Shown: one piece after another, positions 1 to 8,015 of the stretch
Position numbering within the stretch: position 1 is the first letter of the stretch
Layout: every line of letters begins with the position of its first letter
NCBI RefSeq assembly: GCF_024721175.1
Contig: NZ_CP099399.1
Location: 1,798,001 to 1,862,000 of the forward strand
Reading direction: 5' to 3'
DNA: 64,000 nt
DNA from: Rhizobium sp. Pop5
Lineage (GTDB): Bacteria > Pseudomonadota > Alphaproteobacteria > Rhizobiales > Rhizobiaceae
Position numbers and translations under genes: made by a program
Notes under the pieces: generated by a model
Seen by the model: only the letters and a program-made list of their open reading frames with translations
What the model was told of the DNA's origin: nothing
Database searches by the model: none

Positions 1-913
1 GGTTGCCGCGGCAATCGCCGCGCTTGGTGACGAAGTTATAGATGCCGCCCTTGCCTTCCTTGTCGCCCGGATACCAGTTCTGGACGGTGGAATATTTGAT
101 CTCGGCATCGTCGAGGGCGACGAGTTCGACCACGGCGGCATGCAGCTGGTTTTCATCGCGTTGCGGTGCGGTGCAGCCTTCGAGATAGGAGACGTAGGCG
201 CCTTCTTCCGCGATGATCAGCGTGCGCTCGAACTGGCCGGTATTCTTCTCATTGATGCGGAAATAGGTGGACAGCTCCATCGGGCAGCGTACGCCCTTGG
301 GCACGAACACAAAGGAACCGTCGGTGAAAACAGCCGAGTTCAGCGTCGCATAATAGTTGTCGCTCGTCGGCACGACGGAGCCGAGGTACTTCCGCACCAG
401 GTCCGGATGCTCGCGGATCGCTTCCGAGATCGACATGAAAATCACGCCGGCCTTCTTCAGCTCCTCCTTGAAGGTGGTGACCACAGAGACGCTGTCGAAG
501 ACGGCGTCGACGGCGATCCTCGGCTTCTCGACACCCGCCAGGATCTCTTGCTCCTTCAGCGGAATGCCGAGTTTTTCGTAGACCTTGAGGATCTCGGGAT
601 CGACCTCGTCGAGCGATTTCGGACCGGGCGTGCTCTTCGGCGCGGCGTAATAGTGGATGTCGTTAAAGTTGATTTTCGGATAGTTGACGCGCGCCCAGGT
701 CGGCTCTTCCAGCGTCAGCCAGCGCCGATAGGCTTCCAGACGCCATTCCAGCATCCATTCCGGTTCCTGCTTCTTGGCCGAAATGAAGCGGATGATATCC
801 TCGGACAGGCCCTTCGGCGCCTTGTCCATCTCGATGACGGTCTCGAAACCGTATTTGTACTGGTCGACATCGATCAGGCGAACCTGGTCGATTGTTTCCT
901 GCACCGCAGCCAT
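1..913 (-). CDS. sufB: Fe-S cluster assembly scaffold SufB (3' end outside window)
   Basis: SufB is the core of the SufBC2D scaffold, which assembles Fe-S clusters in the cytoplasm from sulfur delivered by a cysteine desulfurase. The frame is open from the ATG at 911-913 to the window edge. That gives about 304 residues of a protein usually near 490. The N-terminal segment (starting [11 protein letters not shown], then the W-rich stretch [16 protein letters not shown]) and the segment with [20 protein letters not shown] are typical of SufB. A GGAG Shine-Dalgarno lies just upstream of the ATG. It is the second gene of the operon, 168 bp downstream of the desulfurase gene, and that gap holds two small hairpins. 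sufC, sufD and later genes would be expected beyond the left edge. Confidence 0.95.
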   Translation of the reverse strand, partial: MAAVQETIDQVRLIDVDQYKYGFETVIEMDKAPKGLSEDIIRFISAKKQEPEWMLEWRLEAYRRWLTLEEPTWARVNYPKINFNDIHYYAAPKSTPGPKSLDEVDPEILKVYEKLGIPLKEQEILAGVEKPRIAVDAVFDSVSVVTTFKEELKKAGVIFMSISEAIREHPDLVRKYLGSVVPTSDNYYATLNSAVFTDGSFVFVPKGVRCPMELSTYFRINEKNTGQFERTLIIAEEGAYVSYLEGCTAPQRDENQLHAAVVELVALDDAEIKYSTVQNWYPGDKEGKGGIYNFVTKRGDCRGN

Positions 914-960
914 TTCATTCTCCAATCTCGCCGGATACAAGGTCCGGCAGCTTGTAGCGT

Positions 961-1005
961 CTGGGCAATTCACTTGCCCCTCATGTCGGGCAATTGCTTG
1001 CCCAG
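961..1005. repeat. Tandem GGGCAA/TTGCCC hairpins between sufS and sufB
   Basis: Two inverted repeats sit side by side in the sufS-sufB gap: GGGCAA-N5-TTGCCC at 963-979 and GGGCAA-N4-TTGCCC at 988-1003. The outer arms CTGGGCAA (961-968) and TTGCCCAG (998-1005) could also pair as one larger hairpin. There is no U-tract, so this is not an obvious terminator. An mRNA-processing or stability element, or a protein-binding site, is possible. That role is inference; only the repeats are seen. Confidence 0.6.
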
Positions 1006-1081
1006 TATGTAAGTGGCCAAAAGGGACTTTTCAGCCCGATTGGCAAGCGGAAATTTGCGTTTCCGCAAGTTTATGATGCGG

Positions 1082-2248
1082 TCAGGCCGCCTCGCCCGCC
1101 GACCTGCGCCGGCAGGCGATCTTGCCGAAAGCCGCGATTGCCCGATCGATGTCCTCGTCCGTTGTGGAAAAGCCGAGCGAGATGCGCAAGGCTCCGAGCT
1201 TGGCGTCGCGTCCCATTGCCGCCAGAACATGGCTTTCACCGACCTTGCCGGACGAGCAGGCAGAGCCTGCCGAAAGCGCAACACCTTCGAGATCGAAGGC
1301 GATCTGGCCGGTCTCCGCTTTCAGGCAGGGAAGCGTGAAGAAAATGGTATTGGCGACCCTCGGACCGCCGGCCCCGTGGATGATGACATCGGGCGCGACA
1401 GCGCGCATGCCGGCTTCCAGCCGATCGCGTAGCGCGCCAATCACAGCGTTACGTTCCCCGAGGTTCTCCAGTGCGGCTTCCGCCGCTGCTCCGAATCCGA
1501 TCAGCGCCAGCGAATTCTGTGTCCCTGATCGGTGACCTCTCTCCTGCCCGCCGCCGCGGATCAGCGCCTTCGGCATCAGCGCCTCACCACGGGCGATCAG
1601 CGCGCCCGCACCCTTCGGCCCACCGATCTTATGGGAGGAGATGATCATGAAATCCGCGCCGACGCGTTCGATCTCGATCGACAGGCGGCCGGCCGCCTGC
1701 ACGGCATCGATGATGAAGAGACCGCCATGGGCGTGCACGATCCTGGCCGCTTCCTCCACCGGCTGGACGATGCCGGTCTCGTTGTTGACGAGCATGATCG
1801 CCACGACGGGAAGGCCCGTCGACTTGTCATGGGCGTCGAGAAGTGCGGCGAGCGCATTCAGGTCGACGATCCCGGCGTCCGTTACCGGAATTTCGGTCGT
1901 GCTCTCCCTGGGGAAGCGTCCCCCTTCCCGCACCGCCAAATGCTCGATAGCGGAATAGTAGAGGTGGCCGAGTTTCAGCGGTGTGCGGCCCATGCTGAAT
2001 TCAGGCGTCAGCACCAGATTGGCAGCTTCCGTCGCACCGCTGGTGAAGACCACATTGGCGGCATCGGTGCCGGCGAGTGCCGCCACCTTGCGCCGCGCGC
2101 CTTCGATGGCGGCGCGCGCGGCGCGGCCCTCTCCGTGGACGCTATTTGGATTGCCGAAGATGTCGATCGCGCGCATGATCGCCTCGCGCGCAGCCGGGTG
2201 CAGCGGCGCTGTGGCATTCCAGTCGAGATAAAGGCGTGGCGGCGCCAT
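1082..2248 (-). CDS. sufS: Cysteine desulfurase, NifS/IscS-like, first gene of suf operon
   Basis: PLP-dependent enzyme that takes sulfur from L-cysteine as an enzyme persulfide for Fe-S cluster assembly. It has 388 residues, a normal length. The PLP-binding lysine lies in SSHKIGGPKG (K207) and the catalytic cysteine in SAGSACSSGK (C331), which is the NifS/IscS-type loop rather than the SufS (group II) type. In related Agrobacterium the operon is sufS2BCDS1XA, and this gene occupies the sufS2 position. The ATG at 2246-2248 is supported by homology from the first residues (APPRLYLDWNATAP). Its promoter must lie in 2249-2465, where Irr-like and RirA-like boxes occur, so iron control is likely. 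The exact paralogue name is uncertain. Confidence 0.93.
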   Translation of the reverse strand: MAPPRLYLDWNATAPLHPAAREAIMRAIDIFGNPNSVHGEGRAARAAIEGARRKVAALAGTDAANVVFTSGATEAANLVLTPEFSMGRTPLKLGHLYYSAIEHLAVREGGRFPRESTTEIPVTDAGIVDLNALAALLDAHDKSTGLPVVAIMLVNNETGIVQPVEEAARIVHAHGGLFIIDAVQAAGRLSIEIERVGADFMIISSHKIGGPKGAGALIARGEALMPKALIRGGGQERGHRSGTQNSLALIGFGAAAEAALENLGERNAVIGALRDRLEAGMRAVAPDVIIHGAGGPRVANTIFFTLPCLKAETGQIAFDLEGVALSAGSACSSGKVGESHVLAAMGRDAKLGALRISLGFSTTDEDIDRAIAAFGKIACRRRSAGEAA

Positions 2249-2361
2249 GATCTTCAGTCCTGCGCTTAACGAGCTTGCTTCAGCACCCGCGGTTCATTTT
2301 TCTTGAAATTTCCGCCGGGCTTGCCTTATGACACGTTCCACGATGCGTGGATCGCCATGCA

Positions 2362-2382
2362 AGTTTCGAATTGTTCTAAACT
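2362..2382. promoter_or_regulatory. Irr-type iron control element (ICE box)
   Basis: The core TTTCGAATTGTTCTAAA (2364-2380) matches the rhizobial ICE consensus TTTAGAA-N3-TTCTAAA with one mismatch (C at 2367). The palindrome extends to 21 bp (2362-2382). A further TTTTAGAA half-site follows at 2386-2393. The box lies in the divergent region, 114 bp upstream of the sufS ATG and 84 bp upstream of the hydrolase ATG. The consensus is from published rhizobial work; binding here is inferred. Confidence 0.7.
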
Positions 2383-2397
2383 GCGTTTTAGAAAAGC

Positions 2398-2412
2398 TGA
2401 CAACATTAGTCA
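2398..2412. promoter_or_regulatory. RirA-type iron-responsive operator (IRO box)
   Basis: TGACAACATTAGTCA fits the IRO pattern TGA-N9-TCA exactly. It lies 16 bp from the ICE-like box. Together they suggest that suf is controlled by both iron regulators, as reported for the Agrobacterium suf operon. The pattern is short, so chance occurrence is possible, but its position upstream of suf raises its value. Confidence 0.6.
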
Positions 2413-2465
2413 AGTCATGTTGTCGTCCGGCGCAGCGCGAACGCGAAATAAAACCCGGAGTACCA

Positions 2466-3143
2466 ATGCCCGAAGTTATTTTCAACGGCCCTGCCGGTCG
2501 TCTTGAAGGCCGCTACCAGCCCTCCAAGGAAAAAAGCGCGCCCATCGCTCTGATTTTGCATCCGCATCCGCAGTTCGGCGGCACGATGAACAATCAGATC
2601 GTCTACCAGCTCTTCTACATGTTCCAGAAGCGCGGGTTTACGACGCTGCGCTTCAACTTCCGGGGCATCGGCCGCAGCCAGGGTGAATTCGACCACGGCG
2701 CAGGCGAACTCTCGGATGCGGCTTCTGCGCTCGACTGGGTGCAGAGCCTGCATCCCGATTCCAAGACCTGTTGGGTCGCGGGCTATTCCTTCGGCTCGTG
2801 GATCGGCATGCAGCTCCTGATGCGCCGGCCGGAGATCGAAGGCTTCATGTCGATCGCCCCGCAGCCGAACACTTACGATTTCTCGTTTCTGGCGCCCTGC
2901 CCCTCCTCCGGCCTGATCATCAACGGCGAAGCCGACAAGGTGGCGCCGGAAAAGGATGTGAATGGCCTTGTCGAGAAGCTGAAGACCCAGAAAGGCATCC
3001 TCATCACGCACCGCACCGTGCCTGCCGCCAACCACTTCTTCAACGGTCAGGTGGAAACGCTGATGGGCGAATGCGAGGACTATCTCGATCGCCGTCTGAA
3101 CGGCGAACTGGTGCCCGAGCCGGCCGCCAAGCGCATCCGCTAA
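2466..3143 (+). CDS. Alpha/beta hydrolase (dienelactone-hydrolase-like)
   Basis: Predicted cytoplasmic serine hydrolase of 225 residues. The strand-turn-strand start carries the HPHPQFGGTMNN segment (residues 32-43), which contributes to the oxyanion hole in this family. The nucleophile elbow is GYSFGS (S108). A late aspartate lies in NGEADKVAP and a histidine in PAANHFF, completing a plausible triad. The ATG at 2466 follows a GGAG site (CCGGAGTACCA), and an upstream in-frame start at 2328 would run through the iron-control boxes, so I rejected it. It is divergent from the suf operon and shares its control region, so iron regulation of this gene is conceivable. The substrate is unknown. Confidence 0.88.
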   Translation: MPEVIFNGPAGRLEGRYQPSKEKSAPIALILHPHPQFGGTMNNQIVYQLFYMFQKRGFTTLRFNFRGIGRSQGEFDHGAGELSDAASALDWVQSLHPDSKTCWVAGYSFGSWIGMQLLMRRPEIEGFMSIAPQPNTYDFSFLAPCPSSGLIINGEADKVAPEKDVNGLVEKLKTQKGILITHRTVPAANHFFNGQVETLMGECEDYLDRRLNGELVPEPAAKRIR

Positions 3144-3176
3144 GACCAATAGCCGAACGTTAAACCTTGCGAAAAA

Positions 3177-3198
3177 CGGCCCGGACACAACCGGGCCG
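3177..3198 (+). terminator. Hairpin downstream of the alpha/beta hydrolase
   Basis: CGGCCCGG (3177-3184) and CCGGGCCG (3191-3198) form a perfect 8-bp GC stem with a 6-nt loop, 34 bases after the stop codon. No clear U-tract follows, so it may be a weak terminator or an mRNA-stabilising hairpin. Confidence 0.5.
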
Positions 3199-3287
3199 AC
3201 TGTACCGAAACAGATCACCCTGCGTGTTGCAATCCATATTGCAGTGCGATAGGGTCCTCGCGATCCAAACAGAAGCGAGGTCCGCAA

Positions 3288-4463
3288 ATGACCAAGTCGT
3301 TCGGGGAAGTCCTGGATAAGTATAAGGGAATCGGTCCGGGATTTGATTTTCTTCGAATTGGGCTCGCCTTTTCTATCGTTTTGACCCATTCGTTTTTGCT
3401 GACCAGGAATGATGCCTTCATCAGAGGATCGATATTCTGGTTTGCCGAATACGCTCTTGTTCCGATGTTCTTCGCATTGAGCGGATTTCTGATCGCCGGC
3501 AGCGCCCAGCGTCTTAGCCTGCGGAACTTCCTGATCAACCGTGGCTTGCGCATCGTGCCGGCACTTGCCGTCGATATCGTCGTTTGTTCGCTGATCATCG
3601 GGCCGATCATCACGGTCGTCTATCACTCCGAATATTTTACCGATCCGCGGTTTTTCAAATACTTCCTGAACATTGTCGGCTGGATCCATTACGAGCTGCC
3701 CGGCGTCTTCCGGGATAATCCGAGCCAGCGTGTCAACGGCGCCCTTTGGACGGTTCCCTGGGAAATCTTCTGCTACATCATCATGTCGTTCCTGATGGTC
3801 ACCGCCATCGTCAAGACGCGCTACAAGCTGCTCGCTGTGACGATCGGCTACATCTTCATCGGCCTGATTGTTCAGAAGATGCCATATCTGTTCCCCGGCT
3901 CGATCAAAACGTTCGCGCGCTTCCTGTTTATGAGCCGCGGCTCACAGTTGATCACGGCGTTCATGATGGGCATCGTCGTCTTTCAGTTCAAAGCGATCAT
4001 TCCGCATTCCCGTTTGCTGTTCGCCGCCGCCTGCGCAATCTGCGTTGTCGCCGTTTTTGCTCTGGATAGTCGTTCGATCGAATCGGTGATCAACCGGCCG
4101 ATCCTCATCACCGCCCTCGTTTACATCACAGTCTTCGTAGGCCTGTCGGAGGTTCCGATCCCCGCCTTCTTCAGAAAGGGCGACTATTCCTACGGCGTCT
4201 ATCTCTACCACGACCCGTTCCTGCAGATCTGGATCAGTTCGTTCCCGACGGTCTTTCTCTATCCGAAATATGGGGCCTTAGCGCTCTATCTCGTCGGCCT
4301 GCCATCGGCCCTCGCCGTTGCGGTGCTGTCATGGCATTTCATCGAGAAGCCGATCCTCGGTCTTCGCAAGAAGTTCTCGTTCATCGCCCAGGTCAGGGGC
4401 GTCGACGAAGGCCATCAGGCCAGACACAAATCCGATGTCCGGCCGCTTGCCGTCAAAAGTTAG
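3288..4463 (+). CDS. Acyltransferase family 3 (OafA-like) membrane protein
   Basis: Integral membrane O-acyltransferase of 391 residues. Members transfer acetyl or other acyl groups to sugars of lipopolysaccharide, exopolysaccharide or signalling glycans. The N-terminal first helix has the family arrangement FDFLRIGLAFSIVLTHSF, with R23 and H34 as the expected catalytic pair. Around ten hydrophobic segments follow. The last helix ends WHFIEKPILGLRKKF, also typical of the family. The start at 3288 follows a purine-rich AAGCGAGG. The gene ends convergently with the GNAT gene, overlapping its 3' end by 11 bp. No glycan cluster is adjacent, so the acceptor cannot be deduced. Confidence 0.88.
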   Translation: MTKSFGEVLDKYKGIGPGFDFLRIGLAFSIVLTHSFLLTRNDAFIRGSIFWFAEYALVPMFFALSGFLIAGSAQRLSLRNFLINRGLRIVPALAVDIVVCSLIIGPIITVVYHSEYFTDPRFFKYFLNIVGWIHYELPGVFRDNPSQRVNGALWTVPWEIFCYIIMSFLMVTAIVKTRYKLLAVTIGYIFIGLIVQKMPYLFPGSIKTFARFLFMSRGSQLITAFMMGIVVFQFKAIIPHSRLLFAAACAICVVAVFALDSRSIESVINRPILITALVYITVFVGLSEVPIPAFFRKGDYSYGVYLYHDPFLQIWISSFPTVFLYPKYGALALYLVGLPSALAVAVLSWHFIEKPILGLRKKFSFIAQVRGVDEGHQARHKSDVRPLAVKS

Positions 4464-4986
4464 GCTTTCCCGGCCGCATTTCGGCGGTCATTTCGAAAGC
4501 CACACCAAGCACTCCATCGATCAGGATCGGCGGGCGCTCGCGCATGCCGATCTTTCTGAGGACGCGTTGCGAGGCAATGTTTTCGGGATGCGTGAAGGCG
4601 ATAAAGCCTGGCGCAAATCTCCTTCCGAAGAACCAGTCGGTGAGCGCACGCGCCGCCTCCGTCGCCAGGCCGTTGCCCCACGCTTCCTCGATCAGGGAAT
4701 AACCGAGTTCGAACTGCTCATTCCTGAACCGCGAGATGCCGGCGCGGCCGATGAAGCGGCCATCGTCCGTGATGAGCTTGTATTTGGTCGTGCCGTCTCG
4801 CGCCTCTTCCTCGAACCAGCCCCGCAGCCGTTCATCGGCCTTCTCCAGGCTCCATGGCGCGCTGCCGGCGAGATAGCGGCTGGTCGCCATCGTCGAATGT
4901 AGCCGCTGCACCAAAGGCGCATCGCCTTCGTCCCACATGACGAAGCGCAGCCGCGGGGACCGAAGGATCAGCCTCTCCTCGCTCAT
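4453..4986 (-). CDS. GNAT acetyltransferase, RimJ/RimL type
   Basis: Single-domain acetyl-CoA-dependent N-acetyltransferase of 177 residues. The RimL-like pattern is visible: the N-terminal [12 protein letters not shown], the acetyl-CoA loop region [21 protein letters not shown], and the late [16 protein letters not shown] that marks this subgroup. Its ATG overlaps the anmK stop as ATGA (4983-4986), so it is translationally coupled to anmK. It could acetylate a protein N-terminus, an amino sugar or an antibiotic. The coupling to anmK hints at cell-wall sugar metabolism, but that is inference. Confidence 0.88.
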   Translation of the reverse strand: MSEERLILRSPRLRFVMWDEGDAPLVQRLHSTMATSRYLAGSAPWSLEKADERLRGWFEEEARDGTTKYKLITDDGRFIGRAGISRFRNEQFELGYSLIEEAWGNGLATEAARALTDWFFGRRFAPGFIAFTHPENIASQRVLRKIGMRERPPILIDGVLGVAFEMTAEMRPGKPNF

Positions 4987-6101
4987 GACGTCGCCAGAAC
5001 CCCGCCGCTGACCGGGGCGCTAACCCCCGTCGTACCGGGAAATGTCAATGGCAGACCGTCCAGCGAGCGCACGGCGAGATAGGCCCAGGCTTCCGCCTCC
5101 ATCGCGTCGCCGTCGAAGCCGGCTTCCTCCGCGGTCGATACGCGCGACCCCAACCCTTCGACCACAGCCGAAAACTCCGCCATGAGGGTTCGGTTCAGCC
5201 GCCCGCCGCCACAAACGATATAGATCGACGGGGTTTCGGGCAGGAAACCGGCAGATTTGACGATCGACGCGGCGGCGATATGCGCCAGCGTGCGGGCGCC
5301 GTCTTCAAGGCTCGCCTCTCCCAACGCAAGCGGCGCGAAATCGCCGCGATCGAGCGAGCGGCGAACATTGCCGAGAAAGAACGGGCTGTCCAGATAACGT
5401 TCCGCCAACGCCGCGACGACTTTTCCGCGCCCGCCGATCTCGCCGCCGGGATCATAGGTCTTGCCGGTCTGCATCTCCACCCACTGGTCGATCAGCGTAT
5501 TGCCCGGCCCGCTGTCGAAAGCCGATATCCGTCCATCAGCGCCGATATAGGTCAGGTTGGAAATGCCCCCGATGTTGACGAAACAGACCGCCTCTCCTGT
5601 CTGCTGGAATTTTCCCGCAAGCGCTGCGTGATAGGCCGGCACCAGTGGCGCTCCCTGCCCGCCGTGAGCCATGTCGTCGGCGCGCATGTCGTAGACTACC
5701 GATATGCCGGTTCTACGCGCCAGTTCTTCGCCGTCGCCGATCTGAATCGTCAATCCTTCATCCGGCCGATGAAGGACCGTCTGGCCGTGGAAGCCGAGCA
5801 CATCGATGGCCTCGGCAGAAAGCCCGAAACGCTCCAGGAATGCCGTAACGGCAGTTGCATGCCGCAAGGTCAGTTCAAGCTCGATCTCGCGAAGCTCGGC
5901 CGGCCGTTCGTTCCTGTCTTCAAGCGGACGCGCCAGTTCCAGCGCACGCTTGAGCCGCTCGCGAAAAGCGGCGTCATATGGAATGCCCATGAACGGCCCT
6001 CGCTCGATGAAGCCGCGACCATCGGTTCTGATGAGCGCGACATCGATTCCGTCCATCGACGTGCCGCTCATCAGACCGATCGCAGTCCTGATGACGTCCA
6101 T
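4983..6101 (-). CDS. anmK: Anhydro-N-acetylmuramic acid kinase
   Basis: AnmK opens the 1,6-anhydro ring of anhydro-MurNAc and phosphorylates it to MurNAc-6-phosphate during recycling of peptidoglycan. The protein has 372 residues, matching the family. The phosphate-binding loop [12 protein letters not shown] is at residues 9-20, and [12 protein letters not shown] contains the catalytic aspartate region. I chose the ATG at 6099-6101, where [13 protein letters not shown] begins, because it follows a strong GGGAGG site. A longer frame to 6179 adds 26 residues without homology. It is divergent from tyrS and is followed by the coupled GNAT gene. Confidence 0.94.
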   Translation of the reverse strand: MDVIRTAIGLMSGTSMDGIDVALIRTDGRGFIERGPFMGIPYDAAFRERLKRALELARPLEDRNERPAELREIELELTLRHATAVTAFLERFGLSAEAIDVLGFHGQTVLHRPDEGLTIQIGDGEELARRTGISVVYDMRADDMAHGGQGAPLVPAYHAALAGKFQQTGEAVCFVNIGGISNLTYIGADGRISAFDSGPGNTLIDQWVEMQTGKTYDPGGEIGGRGKVVAALAERYLDSPFFLGNVRRSLDRGDFAPLALGEASLEDGARTLAHIAAASIVKSAGFLPETPSIYIVCGGGRLNRTLMAEFSAVVEGLGSRVSTAEEAGFDGDAMEAEAWAYLAVRSLDGLPLTFPGTTGVSAPVSGGVLATS

Positions 6102-6232
6102 GAGGCTTGCCTCCCATGCGATTCCCGGATGCACTTTTGTAAAAACAGTGCTAAACGCGCCGCGACAGATCAACAACAACGAACTTGCGCCAACCCACGC
6201 AGGCGAGCGCAGATATCAAGAGACGAAGGCCC

Positions 6233-7489
6233 ATGTCCGAGTTCAAGTCCGATTTCCTCCGCACGCTGAAAGAGCGCGGCTTCATTCATCAGGTCTCCGA
6301 TGAACGCGGCCTCGACGATATGTTCGCCAAGGAAACCGTGACGGCCTATATCGGCTACGACCCGACGGCATCCAGCCTCCATGTCGGCCATCTCACCCAG
6401 ATCATGATGCTGCACTGGCTGCAGGCGACGGGCCACCGCCCGATTTCGCTGATGGGCGGCGGCACCGGCATGGTCGGCGACCCCTCCTTCAAAGAGGAGG
6501 CCCGCCAGTTGATGACGATCGACACGATCGAGCAGAATATCGCCTCGATCAAGAGCTGCTTCTCGAACTACCTCGATTACGACAAATCAGGCAACGCCGC
6601 GCTGATGATCAACAACGCGGAATGGCTGCGCTCGTTGAATTATCTGGAGTTCCTGCGCGACGTCGGCCGCCATTTCTCGGTCAACCGCATGCTGTCCTTC
6701 GACAGCGTGAAGACGCGACTTGACCGCGAGCAGTCGCTGTCCTTCCTGGAATTCAACTACATGATCCTCCAGGCCTACGACTTCGTCGAACTGGCCAAGC
6801 GTTACGATTGCCGTCTGCAGATGGGCGGTTCCGACCAGTGGGGCAATATCGTCAACGGCATCGATCTTGGTCACCGCATGGGGACGCCGCAGCTTTACGC
6901 CCTGACCTCGCCGCTCTTGACAACGTCATCCGGCGCCAAGATGGGCAAGTCGGCGTCCGGCGCGGTCTGGCTGAATGCCGACCTGCTTCCCGTCTATGAC
7001 TTCTGGCAATATTGGCGCAATACCGAGGACGCCGATGTGCCGCGCTTCCTCAAGCTCTTCACCACCCTGCCGATGGACGAGATCGCACGGCTTTCGTCGA
7101 TCGGCGGCTCGGAGCTGAACGAGGTCAAGAAGATCCTTGCGACTGAGGTGACCGCGATCCTGCACGGCCGCCCGGCCGCCGAGCAGGCCGCCGAAACCGC
7201 ACGCAAGACCTTCGAGGAAGGTGGCCTCTCGGAAAACCTACCTTCGGTCGACGTTCCCGCGTCAGAACTCGACGCTGGCATTGGCCTTCTGTCGCTCATC
7301 GTACGCGCCGGCCTCGCCGCATCGAACGGCGAGGCCCGCCGTCACGTCCAGGGCGGCGCTGTCCGCATCAACGACGAGGCGGTCAGCGACGAGCGCAAGA
7401 TGATCGGCAGCGGCGAGATCACAGCCGACGGCATCATCAAGCTCTCGCTCGGCAAGAAGAAGCACATCCTGATCCGCCGCGCGGCCTGA
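6233..7489 (+). CDS. tyrS: Tyrosyl-tRNA synthetase
   Basis: Class I aminoacyl-tRNA synthetase that charges tRNA-Tyr. It has 418 residues, as expected for the TyrRS of E. coli type. The HIGH motif appears as HVGH (residues 50-53) and KMSKS as KMGKS (236-240). The tyrosine-binding DQWGN segment precedes it. The C-terminal 70 residues form an S4 RNA-binding domain. The ATG at 6233 (MSEFKSDFL) agrees with family starts, and an upstream in-frame start at 6185 is not needed. A strong terminator-like hairpin follows at 7519. Confidence 0.97.
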   Translation: MSEFKSDFLRTLKERGFIHQVSDERGLDDMFAKETVTAYIGYDPTASSLHVGHLTQIMMLHWLQATGHRPISLMGGGTGMVGDPSFKEEARQLMTIDTIEQNIASIKSCFSNYLDYDKSGNAALMINNAEWLRSLNYLEFLRDVGRHFSVNRMLSFDSVKTRLDREQSLSFLEFNYMILQAYDFVELAKRYDCRLQMGGSDQWGNIVNGIDLGHRMGTPQLYALTSPLLTTSSGAKMGKSASGAVWLNADLLPVYDFWQYWRNTEDADVPRFLKLFTTLPMDEIARLSSIGGSELNEVKKILATEVTAILHGRPAAEQAAETARKTFEEGGLSENLPSVDVPASELDAGIGLLSLIVRAGLAASNGEARRHVQGGAVRINDEAVSDERKMIGSGEITADGIIKLSLGKKKHILIRRAA

Positions 7490-7518
7490 CCAACATCGTA
7501 TCGAGGCTGATTTTGCAG

Positions 7519-7549
7519 CGCGCCGTTTCCATGCGGGAACGGCGCGTTT
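7519..7549 (+). terminator. Rho-independent terminator of tyrS
   Basis: CGCGCCGTTTCC (7519-7530) pairs with GGGAACGGCGCG (7535-7546) around an ATGC loop, with one wobble position, and TTT follows. It begins about 30 bases after the tyrS stop. Confidence 0.75.
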
Positions 7550-7567
7550 GCATGTCTGGCCAAGACA

Positions 7568-7849
7568 TCATTCAGCGCGCGGCGACTCTGCCGCATCATT
7601 TCGCCCCGCGTCACTCTGGAGACGGCTCGGCGGATCGATGCCCTGGGCGGGCGTGACGCGCGACCACCAGCTGATCGAGAACACTGGAGGCGTAACCGTT
7701 GCATCGAGAGGTACTATCAGCGCGTGGGCCGGAGGGGTGACCTCTCGGGGCTTCAGCCGCTCGCCCTTCTCAGCCGAATAAGCGTAATCGCCGAGTGTAA
7801 CGGCAATTATGGCGACCGATACGAAAGAAGCAGTCCGGGCGCACTGCAT
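7568..7849 (-). CDS. Small hypothetical secreted protein
   Basis: A 93-residue frame with a hydrophobic N-terminal segment (SFVSVAIIAVTLGDYAYSA) that looks like a signal peptide or anchor, followed by a polar, proline-rich tail. I chose the ATG at 7847-7849 because GGAGG lies five bases upstream; a longer start at 7864 lacks this. It faces the tyrS terminator. I recognise no family. The length, ribosome site and signal-like N-terminus support a real gene, but the composition of the tail is not decisive. Confidence 0.5.
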   Translation of the reverse strand: MQCARTASFVSVAIIAVTLGDYAYSAEKGERLKPREVTPPAHALIVPLDATVTPPVFSISWWSRVTPAQGIDPPSRLQSDAGRNDAAESPRAE

Positions 7850-8015
7850 GGCATCCTCCGACAATGCAGCAGGCCTCTAATCGAGGCCATAAACTGCATC
7901 TTACATGAAATATTTCTAAAATATCAGGCCGAGCCTCCATAGGAGGTCACACACACTATTTCGGAACATTTTCCGCTCCCTGGGATTTGCGACGAGATGG
8001 ATTTGGAGCACCGGC

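Noticed and set aside
2374..2393. TTCTAAA...TTTTAGAA as a separate inverted repeat
   Set aside because: It overlaps the better ICE match with the correct half-site order and was folded into that feature.
2415..3689. A 424-residue minus-strand frame covering the hydrolase and the acyltransferase start
   Set aside because: It crosses two supported plus-strand genes and has no domain or ribosome site.
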